Source: Actomonas sp051209155 (lineage in GTDB: Bacteria > Verrucomicrobiota > Verrucomicrobiia > Opitutales > Opitutaceae). Taken from it: a stretch of DNA of 64,000 nt. A model generated the notes under the pieces. That model saw only the letters and a list, made by a program, of their open reading frames with translations. It had not been told where the DNA came from and searched no databases. A program made the translations under genes and the position numbers. The stretch's first letter is position 1, and the number at the start of each line of letters is the position of its first letter. This document shows, piece after piece, positions 52,063 to 60,853 of this stretch. The stretch lies in assembly GCA_051209155.1 (NCBI GenBank), contig JBPJGB010000003.1. One strand, 5' to 3'.

Positions 52063-53337
52063 ATGTCAAAAGTCATCATTTCGTCCCTCTATAAGTCGGA
52101 CGTGTTCAAAATGGCCTGCCGTCAGTTCGACCAGGCCGCCGATGCCATCAATCTCCCGGAAGAGATTCGTGACCGCACCAAATACCCTCGACGCGCGTTC
52201 GCCGTCACGTTGCCCATCCGGCGCGACGACGGCAGTGTCACCGTCTACGAGGGTTACCGCGTGCAGCACAACCTCTCGACCGGCCCCTCCAAGGGCGGCA
52301 TCCGCTTCCATCAACACGTCACCATTGGCGAAGTCGCCGCGCTCTCCATGTGGATGAGCTGGAAATGCTCCCTCGTAGGCCTGCCCTACGGCGGGGCCAA
52401 GGGCGGCGTCATCGTCAACCCCGACCAACTCTCCGAACGCGAACTCGAGCGCCTCGCCCGCCGCTACATGCAGGAGCTCATCCCTTTCATCGGTCCCGAC
52501 GTCGATGTGCCGGCCCCCGACATGGGCACGACCGAAAGGATGATGGGCTGGATGATGGACACCTACTCCAACCACGTCGGGCATATCGAACCCGCCATCG
52601 TGACCGGCAAACCGATCGCCCTCGGTGGCTCCCAAGGGCGGCGCGAAGCCACCGGCGCGGGCGTCGCGTATTTGGTCCGGGAATACCTCAAGGACCTGAA
52701 CATTCCGCTGCAGGACACCACCGTCGCCATTCAGGGTTTCGGCAATGTCGGCAGCGAGGCCGCCTTCGCCCTCGAAGACTACGGCGCCAAAGTCATCGCC
52801 ATCTCCGATTGGACCGGCGGCATCTACAACCCCAAGGGCATCAACACCCGCAAGGCCGCCCAATACGTGCATTACCAGCGCGTGTTGAAAGACTGCGACG
52901 AGGGTGAACCGATCACCAACGAGGAGTTGCTCACCATGAAGTGCACCGTGCTCATCCCGGCCGCCCTGCCCCGCGTAGTCACGCCGCAAAACGCCGCCAA
53001 ACTCCAATGCCGCCTACTGGCGGAAGCCGCCAACGGGCCGACCACCAACCAGGCCGACCGCGTCATCGAAAAGCGGGGCGACATCGAGATCATCCCCGAT
53101 GTGCTCTGCAATGCCGGCGGCGTCATCGTGTCCTACTTCGAATGGCTGCAAAACCGGCAGAACTACTACTGGGATCGCGAAGAGGTCATGACCAAGTTGT
53201 TCCGCATCCTGCAGCGGTCCAAGGAAGCGGTTGAGAAACAAAAAAAGGCCTTCGGGTTCAGCCGTCGCCTCGCCGCCCAGACCCTCGGCATCCAACGCGT
53301 CGCCGACGCCAAAGCCGGTCGCGGTCTCTTTCCCTGA
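52063..53337 (+). CDS. Glu/Leu/Phe/Val dehydrogenase (glutamate dehydrogenase)
   Basis: 424 aa from the ATG at 52063. It is the NAD(P)-dependent oxidative deamination enzyme of the ELFV family. YEGYRVQHNLSTGPSKGGIR and the catalytic-Lys block MSWKCSLVGLPYGGAKGGV are canonical, as is the substrate Asp in PAPDMGTTERMMGWMMD. The Rossmann motif is VAIQGFGNVGSEAAFALED. Length and motifs favour a hexameric GdhA-type glutamate dehydrogenase. Whether it prefers NAD or NADP is not readable by eye. Confidence 0.92.
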   Translation: MSKVIISSLYKSDVFKMACRQFDQAADAINLPEEIRDRTKYPRRAFAVTLPIRRDDGSVTVYEGYRVQHNLSTGPSKGGIRFHQHVTIGEVAALSMWMSWKCSLVGLPYGGAKGGVIVNPDQLSERELERLARRYMQELIPFIGPDVDVPAPDMGTTERMMGWMMDTYSNHVGHIEPAIVTGKPIALGGSQGRREATGAGVAYLVREYLKDLNIPLQDTTVAIQGFGNVGSEAAFALEDYGAKVIAISDWTGGIYNPKGINTRKAAQYVHYQRVLKDCDEGEPITNEELLTMKCTVLIPAALPRVVTPQNAAKLQCRLLAEAANGPTTNQADRVIEKRGDIEIIPDVLCNAGGVIVSYFEWLQNRQNYYWDREEVMTKLFRILQRSKEAVEKQKKAFGFSRRLAAQTLGIQRVADAKAGRGLFP

Positions 53338-53375
53338 GCCGGCGGAGCCGCCTTACGGAAACCCCAAGAACAAAA

Positions 53376-53417
53376 ATCCCAAATCCCCGCCGGAAAGCCG
53401 GCGATGGGACTTGGGAT
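53376..53417 (-). terminator. Hairpin between convergent gdh and antiporter genes
   Basis: ATCCCAA (53376-53382) pairs with TTGGGAT (53411-53417), enclosing GCCGG/CCGGC. A TTTTT run follows on the minus strand, so it chiefly serves the antiporter gene. Confidence 0.75.
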
Positions 53418-53455
53418 CTGAAAACGTGGGATTTCCGGCGCGCGCCGCGCGCCGA

Positions 53456-55027
53456 TCAGATCGTTCCCAGCAGCAGGAAGCAGGCGGACATCACCAAGGT
53501 CGGGAAGATCGCACCCGCCGCCAGGCCCATCGGCGAGACGCCTTCCGGGAAATAGCGCTGCAGGATCGACTGACCGGCCGGGTTCGGGGCATTGGCGATG
53601 ACCGTGAGACCACCACCAGTCACCGCACCGGCGACCACCGCATATTCCAGTTGCTCGGTGAAACCGGGCACCAAGGTCGCGAGGTAAGTGATCGCGGCGT
53701 TGTCATTGAAGGCCGTGAGGATGGTCGCACCCGTGAAGAGCGGGATCTCGCCGAGGCTCTTCAGCACCGGCTCGATCCACCAGCCCTGCAAACCACCGTG
53801 GGTCACGAGACCGGCGAGGAAGAAGCCGACCAGCAGCGGCGGCTTGAGATCGATCTTGGCCTGGTGGTGCGCCGTGGCTTGGGCGAAGGCGAGGAAGAAG
53901 AGGAAGCCGCCGATGAACATTGCCGGGTGGTGCGCGACAAAGACGGTCCACGCCATGAACGCGAGTTGCACAAAGGTGATCCAAGCCGGGACGGGCTCGC
54001 CGTCGCGCACCTTGGCGGTCTGAGACTGCTCCTGCTTCGCGCGATCCTCCATCACGGCGAACTCCTTGCGGAAGATCACATAGTAAGTGACGGTCGAAAC
54101 GATGATGCCGATGAGGGCCTTCCAGCCGAAGTGCTCGAACATGTAGGCCATGTCCCAGCCCCACGGTCCCGCCACCATCAGCACGGGCGGCGCGGCGAAG
54201 TGCGTGAAAGTGCCGCCCACCGAAATGTTCACGAACAGCAAACCGATCGTGGCGTAGGCAAATTTGGGCGACGGCTTCAGATCGTAGAACTGACGCGCGA
54301 GCAACAGCGCCGCGATCGTCATGGCGGCCGGCTCCGTGATGAACGAACCAAGCACCGGACCCACGATGAGAATGGAAAGCCACCATGCGGCGATGGACTT
54401 CTTGCCGATCGACGCGATGGTCGCGAGGCAGAGGCGGGCGAAACGCAGGACCGGCCGGGAGGACGCCATGGCCATGATGACCACCACAAACATCGGCTCG
54501 GTGTAGTTCACGCCGTGATCGATGTAGCTGATCACCGTCTCCCACCCCTTCTCCACGGTGAGGGCGACGAGCAACACCAGGACCCAAATGCCAAACACCG
54601 CCTCAACTTCGCCGAGAAAATGGAGGATCTGCCCCTTGAAGCTCACCTCGTCGGGACGCCCGTCTTCGTCGTAGTCCGTCGTCTCTTCCTTCTCACGTCG
54701 CGCCGCGACTTCCTTGGCGTGCGCATGCTCGACCTCGTGCGCCCAATGGCGGAACTTGGCGGTCAGGAAGGTGTGGATGATCGCGCAAAGAAAGATGACC
54801 GTTGCGACCAGATTGAAGGGCTCCGCCGCGATACGTGACTTGAGGGTTGCAACGACGCTGTCGGCCGAATCGGTCGCGTGGTAGCTCTCCAACGGAGCGG
54901 GAAACTCAATCACCGCCTCCTCGCCCCCGTGACCACCGCCCCCGGCGGCAAGAGCCGACGACGCGAGGCCGCCAAGCAACAGCAGCGCAATGAGCAGGAA
55001 GCGAGGAAGGGACAACCGAGCAGGCAT
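53456..55027 (-). CDS. Putative Na+/H+ antiporter (PF07399-like)
   Basis: 523 aa. The N-terminal signal-like helix (FLLIALLLLGGLASSALA) is followed by a Gly/His-rich stretch (AAGGGGHGGEE), then 10-12 membrane segments. A cytoplasmic loop (HAKEVAARREKEETTDYDEDGRPDEVS) separates the first two from the core. The core contains ESFITEPAAMTIAALLLARQFY, NISVGGTFTHFAAPPVLMVAGPW and GATILTAFNDNAAITYLATLVPG with conserved Asn and Asp residues that suggest ion binding. The family is annotated as a putative sodium/proton antiporter. Ion specificity is inferred. Confidence 0.85.
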   Translation of the reverse strand: MPARLSLPRFLLIALLLLGGLASSALAAGGGGHGGEEAVIEFPAPLESYHATDSADSVVATLKSRIAAEPFNLVATVIFLCAIIHTFLTAKFRHWAHEVEHAHAKEVAARREKEETTDYDEDGRPDEVSFKGQILHFLGEVEAVFGIWVLVLLVALTVEKGWETVISYIDHGVNYTEPMFVVVIMAMASSRPVLRFARLCLATIASIGKKSIAAWWLSILIVGPVLGSFITEPAAMTIAALLLARQFYDLKPSPKFAYATIGLLFVNISVGGTFTHFAAPPVLMVAGPWGWDMAYMFEHFGWKALIGIIVSTVTYYVIFRKEFAVMEDRAKQEQSQTAKVRDGEPVPAWITFVQLAFMAWTVFVAHHPAMFIGGFLFFLAFAQATAHHQAKIDLKPPLLVGFFLAGLVTHGGLQGWWIEPVLKSLGEIPLFTGATILTAFNDNAAITYLATLVPGFTEQLEYAVVAGAVTGGGLTVIANAPNPAGQSILQRYFPEGVSPMGLAAGAIFPTLVMSACFLLLGTI

Positions 55028-55078
55028 GGCCCGACGGATAAAGCCCGCCGGGTTGGGCGCAAGCGATTCAGGAAAAAT

Positions 55079-55735
55079 TCAACCCAGATGCTCGCCGAGT
55101 TCGGAAAGTTTCCGGATGAACACGGCCGCCTCCGCCTGCACCTTGCTCCGAGCCACGTAGGCACCGAAACCGACAAACAGGTCCACTTCGGTCTGCGTCT
55201 CCAGATCACTCACGCCATCGCCGACCATCACGACGCGGCTGGGCTGCAACTCCGCCTTGAGCCGACGGATCACCTCCGGCTTTCCACCGGAACGGGTCGT
55301 GGGGTAGGTCTCATCAAACCCGGTGTAGTTGCCGTCGGCATCAAAATAGAGATCCACCGCTTCGATCCGCTCCACCGCGAGGTAGGCGGCCAAAGGGCGA
55401 ATTGCCGGACGAAAGCCACCGCTGAGGATGATGGGAGTCCAACCACGCTCCCGCAGCGCGCCCAGCGTTTCGACGGCCGTGGGCTCGACGGTATCGATAT
55501 AGCGCTGCCCGACCGCCGCCACGTCATCCGCCGAGGGTTGGATGATCTCCAAGCGTTTGCCGAAGACCGCCTCGACCGCGAGGCGGCCGTCCATCGCGTC
55601 GTGCGTCATCGCCTCCACGGCGGCGAAGGTCGTCTCGCCACGCACGCGGGCGAGTTCGTCCACGCCTTCGATGGCGCTGAGCGTGCTGTCGCAATCCAGA
55701 ACAAGGAGTTTGGGGCCGGTGACGGAAGAAGACAC
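55079..55735 (-). CDS. Phosphoserine-phosphatase-like HAD protein
   Basis: 218 aa from GTG 55735 (MSSSVTGPKLLVLDCDSTLS). The frame is open to a TTG at 55774, but that codon lies in the T-run of the preceding terminator and is rejected. Motif I is DCDSTLSAIEGVDELA, motif II Ser in IILSGGFRPAI, and motif III/IV are in KPEVIRR and VVMVGDGVSDLE. These match SerB. The cap region (about 30-80) is short. It may hydrolyse O-phosphoserine in serine synthesis. It is downstream of rpmE2-rpmJ after a terminator, so expression needs its own promoter or readthrough. Confidence 0.85.
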   Translation of the reverse strand: MSSSVTGPKLLVLDCDSTLSAIEGVDELARVRGETTFAAVEAMTHDAMDGRLAVEAVFGKRLEIIQPSADDVAAVGQRYIDTVEPTAVETLGALRERGWTPIILSGGFRPAIRPLAAYLAVERIEAVDLYFDADGNYTGFDETYPTTRSGGKPEVIRRLKAELQPSRVVMVGDGVSDLETQTEVDLFVGFGAYVARSKVQAEAAVFIRKLSELGEHLG

Positions 55736-55770
55736 GGCGCGCAGGGCACCCGGCCGGTCGCGACCGGGCA

Positions 55771-55802
55771 ACAAAAAACCCGCTCCGCGAACGGAACGGG
55801 TT
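55771..55802 (-). terminator. Rho-independent terminator of the L36-L31 operon
   Basis: AACCCG-C-TCCG (55777-55787) pairs with CGGA-A-CGGGTT (55792-55802), with one internal mismatch, loop CGAA, and a T-run on the minus strand. Confidence 0.82.
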
Positions 55803-55826
55803 CGGAAAAGTCGTCTGCGGCGAGCC

Positions 55827-56084
55827 TTATTTGGCGGCCGAACGCTGGCGGCGGAACTTGTTCGAGAACTTCTCGATGCGGCCAGCAGTGTCGACGAGGC
55901 GCTTCTCGCCGGTGTAGGCGGGATGCGAGTCGCTGGTGACGTCGCGGACGACGACGTGGTATTCGATGCCGTCGATGGTCTCCTTGCGGGAGGACTTCAG
56001 CGCCGAGCGGGTGAGAAACTTCTTACCAGTGGCGACGTCGACGAAGCAGACGTTGTTGAGGGAGGGATGCGTATCGGCTTTCAC
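55827..56084 (-). CDS. rpmE2: 50S ribosomal protein L31, type B
   Basis: 85 aa. It starts at a GTG (56084) preceded by AGGAG at normal spacing, one of the few clear Shine-Dalgarno sites in the window. MKADTHPSLNNVCFVDVATGKKFLTRS and the VVVRDVTSDSHPAYTGEKR segment are typical of type B L31. The four Cys of the zinc-binding type A form are absent (a single Cys in NVCFVD). It forms an operon with L36 just upstream. Confidence 0.93.
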   Translation of the reverse strand: MKADTHPSLNNVCFVDVATGKKFLTRSALKSSRKETIDGIEYHVVVRDVTSDSHPAYTGEKRLVDTAGRIEKFSNKFRRQRSAAK

Positions 56085-56115
56085 GGTGGTGACTCCTGTT
56101 ATGCAGCTGGACGGA

Positions 56116-56241
56116 TCAACCCTGACGGGCCTTAAAACGAGGCTCGACCTTGTTGATCACGTAGATGCGGCCCTTGCGGCGAACCACTTGGCAGGCCGGA
56201 TGGCGCTTCTTGGCAGACTTGATGGAAGAGACGACTTTCAT
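56116..56241 (-). CDS. rpmJ: 50S ribosomal protein L36
   Basis: 41 aa from ATG 56241 to TGA 56116. The product begins MKVVSSIKSAKKRHPACQVV and ends VEPRFKARQG, matching the longer YkgO-like L36 form. Only one Cys is present, so the zinc ribbon of the standard L36 (three Cys and a His) is lost. It sits 31 nt upstream of L31 type B, as in zinc-independent ribosomal protein pairs of other bacteria. A pyrimidine-rich leader (GCTCCTTTTCC) precedes its start. Confidence 0.93.
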   Translation of the reverse strand: MKVVSSIKSAKKRHPACQVVRRKGRIYVINKVEPRFKARQG

Positions 56242-56419
56242 GGAAAAGGAGCAAAAACACCGGTCGGCCCACCCGCTGTCAATGGTTTACTCACGCAGAA
56301 TGTGAGTGCCTGTTTGGCAGCGATTTAGGACATTCAATCGAAGCATGCGAGCCGGGCCTTGCGGCGGTTTTGGCCGCCTCGCCCCAGCCATCCCCTCGCC
56401 CAACTGGTTTCACCGGAGC

Positions 56420-56450
56420 AAAAAAAGGCCGCCGGAGGGAACCGGCGGCC
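56420..56450 (-). terminator. Rho-independent terminator of the TonB receptor gene
   Basis: GGCCGCCGG (56427-56435) with CCGGCGGCC (56442-56450), loop AGGGAA, and a seven-base T-run on the minus strand. Confidence 0.92.
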
Positions 56451-56474
56451 GATGGCTGAGAGACTGCTAGGAAC

Positions 56475-58826
56475 TCAGAAGCGGTATTTAAAGGTCAGCT
56501 CCGCGCGGGTGCCGGGCTCGGCGACGATGGACTCGTTGCCGTAGGTGGCGTTGGGCGGAGACCAGTTCTCCTCGTCGGTGAGGTTGAGAATGGCGAGACG
56601 AGCTTCCCACGTGTCGTTGCCATAGAAGACACTGGTATCGATCTCGAACTGCGACGGGATCACAAGCGTGCCGGCCCAGTTGTTGTTCAACTCATTGTGG
56701 TAGGTGCCGTTCAGGGTCATGCCCCATCCATTGTCCCACTTGTAGGACATCAGGGCGTTCAGCTGGAAGCTGGGCAGGCCCTGCACCTTGACCTTGCCGG
56801 TGGTTTGTGAGTTGCGCTGAACTTCCGGCGCCGCGGGTGGCGAGAGATTGAGCGCCTCGAAACCGATGGATGCGGCCGGGACCGTGGCATCGATGTAGCC
56901 CATCGAGATGGTGCCGAAGAAGTTCTTGTTCGGCTGGTAGTTGGCTTCGAACTCAACGCCATTATAGGTGTAGGTGGCGACCGGGCTGTTGATCGGTTTG
57001 TTCTGCCGGGTTTGGTGATAGACCGAGGCGCCGAGGAAGAGCGTGTTGTTGAGCAGGGAACGCTTCACGCCGGCCTCGAGCAGCTCGCTCGGCTGGGTGA
57101 AGTCGGACTTCTGCAACACGATGTTGCCACCGCCATCGCGGGTCAGGCCGGCGAAGCCACCACCGTTGCCGACGGCGCCCGAGGTGTTTTCGCTGTAGTT
57201 GCCCGTGAGGTAGAACGTCGTGCCCTCGATGGGCTCAAACAACAGGCTGGCGTTCACGTTCGGCAAGGTGACGCTGATCGAACGCTTGGAGTCCGCGGTG
57301 AACGGATCCTCGGTCGTGACGTCGAGGAAGTCGAGACGACCACCCGCGACCAGCGTGGTGTTTTCGGCGATCTTGAAAAAGCTCTGCACGAAGGGCGAGC
57401 CGCTCCACGCATGCGACTCATTGGTGTCGCCGTTTTCCAGCTGCGCGCTGGCGACGCGACCGGGCCAGCCCGGGACCGGACCACCATCAAAGCCAAAGGC
57501 GCCCTGACCGTAACCCGGGAAGTTCACCGAATTCTGGACGTTGATGAAGTTGGGATCGCGGGTGATGTCCCAGACGCCGGCCGGCTCGAAATAGAAGTCA
57601 TTGTAGGCCTTGTTGCTGATGTAGCGCGCGGCGACACCGGCATTGACCGTATTGCCCTCACCCCAGCGCTTGATGAACTCGAGGCGGGACTCGAAGGTGA
57701 TGGTCGGGTCAACAATCTCCGAGTAGTAGTAGGAGCTGTAGGTTTCACGCCGCAGGTAGGTGAACAGGTTGTTGTTCACAATCGTGAGGTCCGGGTTGCC
57801 CTTAAAGGTCTGCAGGGCCTGCGCCTTGAAGGTGCGGCCGATGGAGTTGTCGCCGGGGCGCAGCAGGCGTTTGCTGCGATCGATCTTCACCTCCGGGCCC
57901 CACAGCATGACGTTGGCCGGGAAACCGCTGGTGACATACATCGAATTCTGCGGATCGGAAAACGGGATGGACGGACCCTGGTTCTGGTTGATGCCCGTGC
58001 GGTAGAGCCCCTTGTTGATCAGGTTGTTGGTCGGGCGATTGATGCCGAAGTTCTCGGTGTATTCTGCGTAGTAGGCCTGCGCGTTGAGGAAGAGCTCGTA
58101 ATCGTCAGACGGACGGTAGGTCAGCGCCGCGTAGAGAGAATGGCTCTTGCGATACTCGTCATCATACCAGCCCTCGGAGTCCTCGCCGGAGTAGGAAATC
58201 CGGTAGGCCAGCGTCGAGGAGAGCGGCTCACCGTAGTCGAAACCGCCCTTGAAAATACTGTCGGTGCCGATGGTCACCCAGGCCTCGCCCTTCGCCTTGT
58301 CGAAGGCGGGGCGTTTCGAGATGTAATCGATGAAGCCGCCCACGTAGGTGGAGGTGCCCTGCACGGCGGTGGCCGGACCCTTCACGATGTTGACCGACTC
58401 GACCCAATTGAAGTCGACCGGCATACCGTTGCCGTTGGAGGTCAACCCGCTGCGCATGCCATTGAGAAACACGTCGGCATACTGGCCGCGAATGTCGGGA
58501 TTGGCCGGCGCGCCGAAGTTCGAACGGGTGAAGGAGCTGGAGGTCAGCTTGGCGAAGTCGCGCACATCGGTGATCGAGATCGCGGTGAGCTGCTCACGCG
58601 AGATGATGGTCACGCTGCGCGGGGTGTTCAGGATGCTGTCGCCCACGCCAAAGACCGATTCAAAGGGACGGGAGGTCGGCAGGATGTTCTCTTCGATGGG
58701 CACATCCGAGACTTCGAAGCTGTCCATCTCAATCGGCTCATCCTCGGCGGATTGGGCCCCAAGGAAGGTAGCGGAGCTGGCCAGGAGGGCCGCCAGCGGC
58801 AGGTGTTTCAGGTAGGTTCGATTCAT
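56475..58826 (-). CDS. TonB-dependent receptor (siderophore-receptor type)
   Basis: 783 aa outer-membrane receptor. A signal peptide (HLPLAALLASSATFLGAQ) is followed by a TonB-box-like segment (EPIEMDSFEVSDVP, about 28-42). The plug domain (about 55-165) has SVTIISREQLTAISITDVRDF and VNIVKGPATAVQGTSTYVGGFIDYISKRP. A 22-strand barrel follows and ends at ELTFKYRF with a terminal Phe. The plug resembles those of FhuA/FpvA-type receptors, but carbohydrate or other ligands are possible in Opitutae. It has no regulator or transporter neighbour. ExbB/ExbD at 30 kb could energise it; no TonB is seen. Confidence 0.92.
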   Translation of the reverse strand: MNRTYLKHLPLAALLASSATFLGAQSAEDEPIEMDSFEVSDVPIEENILPTSRPFESVFGVGDSILNTPRSVTIISREQLTAISITDVRDFAKLTSSSFTRSNFGAPANPDIRGQYADVFLNGMRSGLTSNGNGMPVDFNWVESVNIVKGPATAVQGTSTYVGGFIDYISKRPAFDKAKGEAWVTIGTDSIFKGGFDYGEPLSSTLAYRISYSGEDSEGWYDDEYRKSHSLYAALTYRPSDDYELFLNAQAYYAEYTENFGINRPTNNLINKGLYRTGINQNQGPSIPFSDPQNSMYVTSGFPANVMLWGPEVKIDRSKRLLRPGDNSIGRTFKAQALQTFKGNPDLTIVNNNLFTYLRRETYSSYYYSEIVDPTITFESRLEFIKRWGEGNTVNAGVAARYISNKAYNDFYFEPAGVWDITRDPNFINVQNSVNFPGYGQGAFGFDGGPVPGWPGRVASAQLENGDTNESHAWSGSPFVQSFFKIAENTTLVAGGRLDFLDVTTEDPFTADSKRSISVTLPNVNASLLFEPIEGTTFYLTGNYSENTSGAVGNGGGFAGLTRDGGGNIVLQKSDFTQPSELLEAGVKRSLLNNTLFLGASVYHQTRQNKPINSPVATYTYNGVEFEANYQPNKNFFGTISMGYIDATVPAASIGFEALNLSPPAAPEVQRNSQTTGKVKVQGLPSFQLNALMSYKWDNGWGMTLNGTYHNELNNNWAGTLVIPSQFEIDTSVFYGNDTWEARLAILNLTDEENWSPPNATYGNESIVAEPGTRAELTFKYRF

Positions 58827-58964
58827 TTGTAGTAGGTAGGAGTCCTTGAACGCTTCTAAGCACGGGTCATGCCTGCGTTCCAGAAATAACGTTCATACTT
58901 GAAAGTTTAGAAGGTGAAGCACTTCTGCGCCGCGGCGGCGTCCTCAGCCCCCGGTAGGGGTCGC
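58827..58964. other. Intergenic region upstream of the TonB receptor
   Basis: 138 bp between the receptor start and the adenine deaminase stop, both minus strand. It should hold the receptor promoter, and an AT-richer stretch is present (AACTTTCAAGTATGAACG on the minus strand). I cannot identify a Fur box or a clear -35/-10 pair. Confidence 0.4.
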
Positions 58965-60776
58965 TCAGCCCACGGCCGGCTCGAAGAGCGGAACGATCTC
59001 CATCGCAGGCACGGTCACCAAGCCTTTGTCGGTGATCCGAATCTCCGGAATCACCGATAGGGGGATCAGGTTAAAACCCATGTAGGGCAATGTGCATCCC
59101 GCTGAGGACCAAGCTTTTTTGAGTTTTGTGGAGGCCTTCGCGACCACCTTGGCCCGTTGATCCGAGAGCAGTCCGGCGATCGGCAGAGCCACCTCGGCGA
59201 CCACCCTGCCCTTTTTCACAATGCAGACGCCGCCACGGCTCGCCTTGAGGGTGGCGAGCGCCACAGCCATATCGGCCTCATTCGTGCCGGCGATGATGAT
59301 ATTGTGGGCATCATGGCCCACACTGCTGGCCACCGCGCCGTCCTTGAGCCCAAAATTGCGCAAGAGACCATGCGCGACCTCGCCGGACTTTCCGTGCCGC
59401 TCGACGACCGTGACGAAGCAGAGGTCGTGGTTCGCAAAGTGCTCCGCCCAGCTCGCGGCGGGCTCCAAGGTCACTTTGTCGTGGAACAGGATGATGCCCG
59501 GCAACTCCGTGCGGATCGTGTTCGCGACCACCTTTGTCGTCGGCAGGTCCGGCGTCAGTTGCGGCGCTTTGGGCAACTTCACCGTGCGATACGCTGCCTT
59601 CGGGTAGCGATAGGGTTGGCTAAGCGATTCTTCCAGCAACGGCGTCACCCGACGATTCTTCACCACCAACTCGCCGCCATACCACGTGCACTGGGGCTCG
59701 AGCGCATCGTTCATCAACACGATGTCGGCGCGGCGCGCCGGGGCGAGTCCACCGATCTCATTGTCCAAATGGAAACGCGTCGCCGGATGCAGGGAGCCCA
59801 TGCTCAAGGCGGTCTCGGTCGACATTCCAGCCCGCTTCGCTTCCCGCACCACCCAATCCAGGCCGAAGAGGAACAGGTCGTCGGCATCGCGGTCATCCGT
59901 GCACACACAAACCCGCTTCGGATTCGCGCCGAGTTCGGTGACGGTTTTGATCGCTTCGGGCAGCGAGTGCCACGGCGTCGTGGGCGGGCCCCCGCGCAGG
60001 AAGATCCAGAGACCGTTTTCCAAAAAGTCGTCGGCGATATCCCGATCGATCGACTCGTGGGTGTCGTTGATGCCACTCGCCGCGCCCGCCGCCACGAACT
60101 CCCGCCCGTAGATGTGGCCGCTGATCGGTTTCCCGCGTTTGATCGCCTCGCCCAGAATGGCGTGACTGCGCGCGTCGCCCATCGCGACTTGCACGAAGTC
60201 CATCTTCTCCCCCAGCGCCACCGCCTCCGGCCACTTGTCGAACAGCGCGCCGATCTTCGCGGCGGTCAGGTCGCCGCCCGCCGTTTCCAGGGCCGCCGAG
60301 GTCGCCGGCACGGTGCTCGGCACCGTCAGGAAGATGTTGAGCGGGGCTTGCCGCGCATCCTTGAGCATCCACTCGATCCCGGCCGCATCACACACGTTGC
60401 CGATCTCGTGGCTGTCACAAAAAATCGTCGTCGTGCCGTTCAACAACGCTCCCTCCGCATAAGCGCAGGCCGTCATCATGGAACTCTCGATGTGGATGTG
60501 CGGATCCACCAGCCCTGGACCAACGATGCCTCCCTTCGCGTCGAAAAACTTGATCGCGGCGCTGCGGCGTTTTTTGGCCGTGCCTTCCGGTTTCACGCAG
60601 GCAATCCGCCCCGCCTTCACCCAGACTTCCCGGCCCTCGTGAATACGTTCGGTGTAAGGGGAAAAAACACGTCCGCCCCGAATCACCAGATCCGGATCCG
60701 CCTGTTCCATCGCCACGGCGGCGAGCTGTTGAGTCACGGTGTGCAGCGGCGGAACGGAGAAACGGGTAAGAGGCAT
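58965..60776 (-). CDS. ade: Adenine deaminase
   Basis: 603 aa amidohydrolase. It converts adenine to hypoxanthine in purine salvage. GGIVGPGLVDPHIHIESSMM is the first metal-binding block; the catalytic metal-site His and Asp residues follow in FCDSHEIGNVCDAAG and CVCTDDRDADDLF. VIRGGRVFSPYTERI is the N-terminal beta-domain. The C-terminal half has GHDAHNIIIAGTNEADMAVA, the Ade-specific block. Length is close to the 580-600 aa norm. It is divergent from an exported adenosine deaminase with only 77 nt between starts. Confidence 0.93.
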   Translation of the reverse strand: MPLTRFSVPPLHTVTQQLAAVAMEQADPDLVIRGGRVFSPYTERIHEGREVWVKAGRIACVKPEGTAKKRRSAAIKFFDAKGGIVGPGLVDPHIHIESSMMTACAYAEGALLNGTTTIFCDSHEIGNVCDAAGIEWMLKDARQAPLNIFLTVPSTVPATSAALETAGGDLTAAKIGALFDKWPEAVALGEKMDFVQVAMGDARSHAILGEAIKRGKPISGHIYGREFVAAGAASGINDTHESIDRDIADDFLENGLWIFLRGGPPTTPWHSLPEAIKTVTELGANPKRVCVCTDDRDADDLFLFGLDWVVREAKRAGMSTETALSMGSLHPATRFHLDNEIGGLAPARRADIVLMNDALEPQCTWYGGELVVKNRRVTPLLEESLSQPYRYPKAAYRTVKLPKAPQLTPDLPTTKVVANTIRTELPGIILFHDKVTLEPAASWAEHFANHDLCFVTVVERHGKSGEVAHGLLRNFGLKDGAVASSVGHDAHNIIIAGTNEADMAVALATLKASRGGVCIVKKGRVVAEVALPIAGLLSDQRAKVVAKASTKLKKAWSSAGCTLPYMGFNLIPLSVIPEIRITDKGLVTVPAMEIVPLFEPAVG

Positions 60777-60853
60777 GAATGCTTTTCAGCAAACCCGGTG
60801 CCAGCCGCGACCTTTTTCATTGGCCCAAATCCCGCTCCCGCCACGATCCGACC

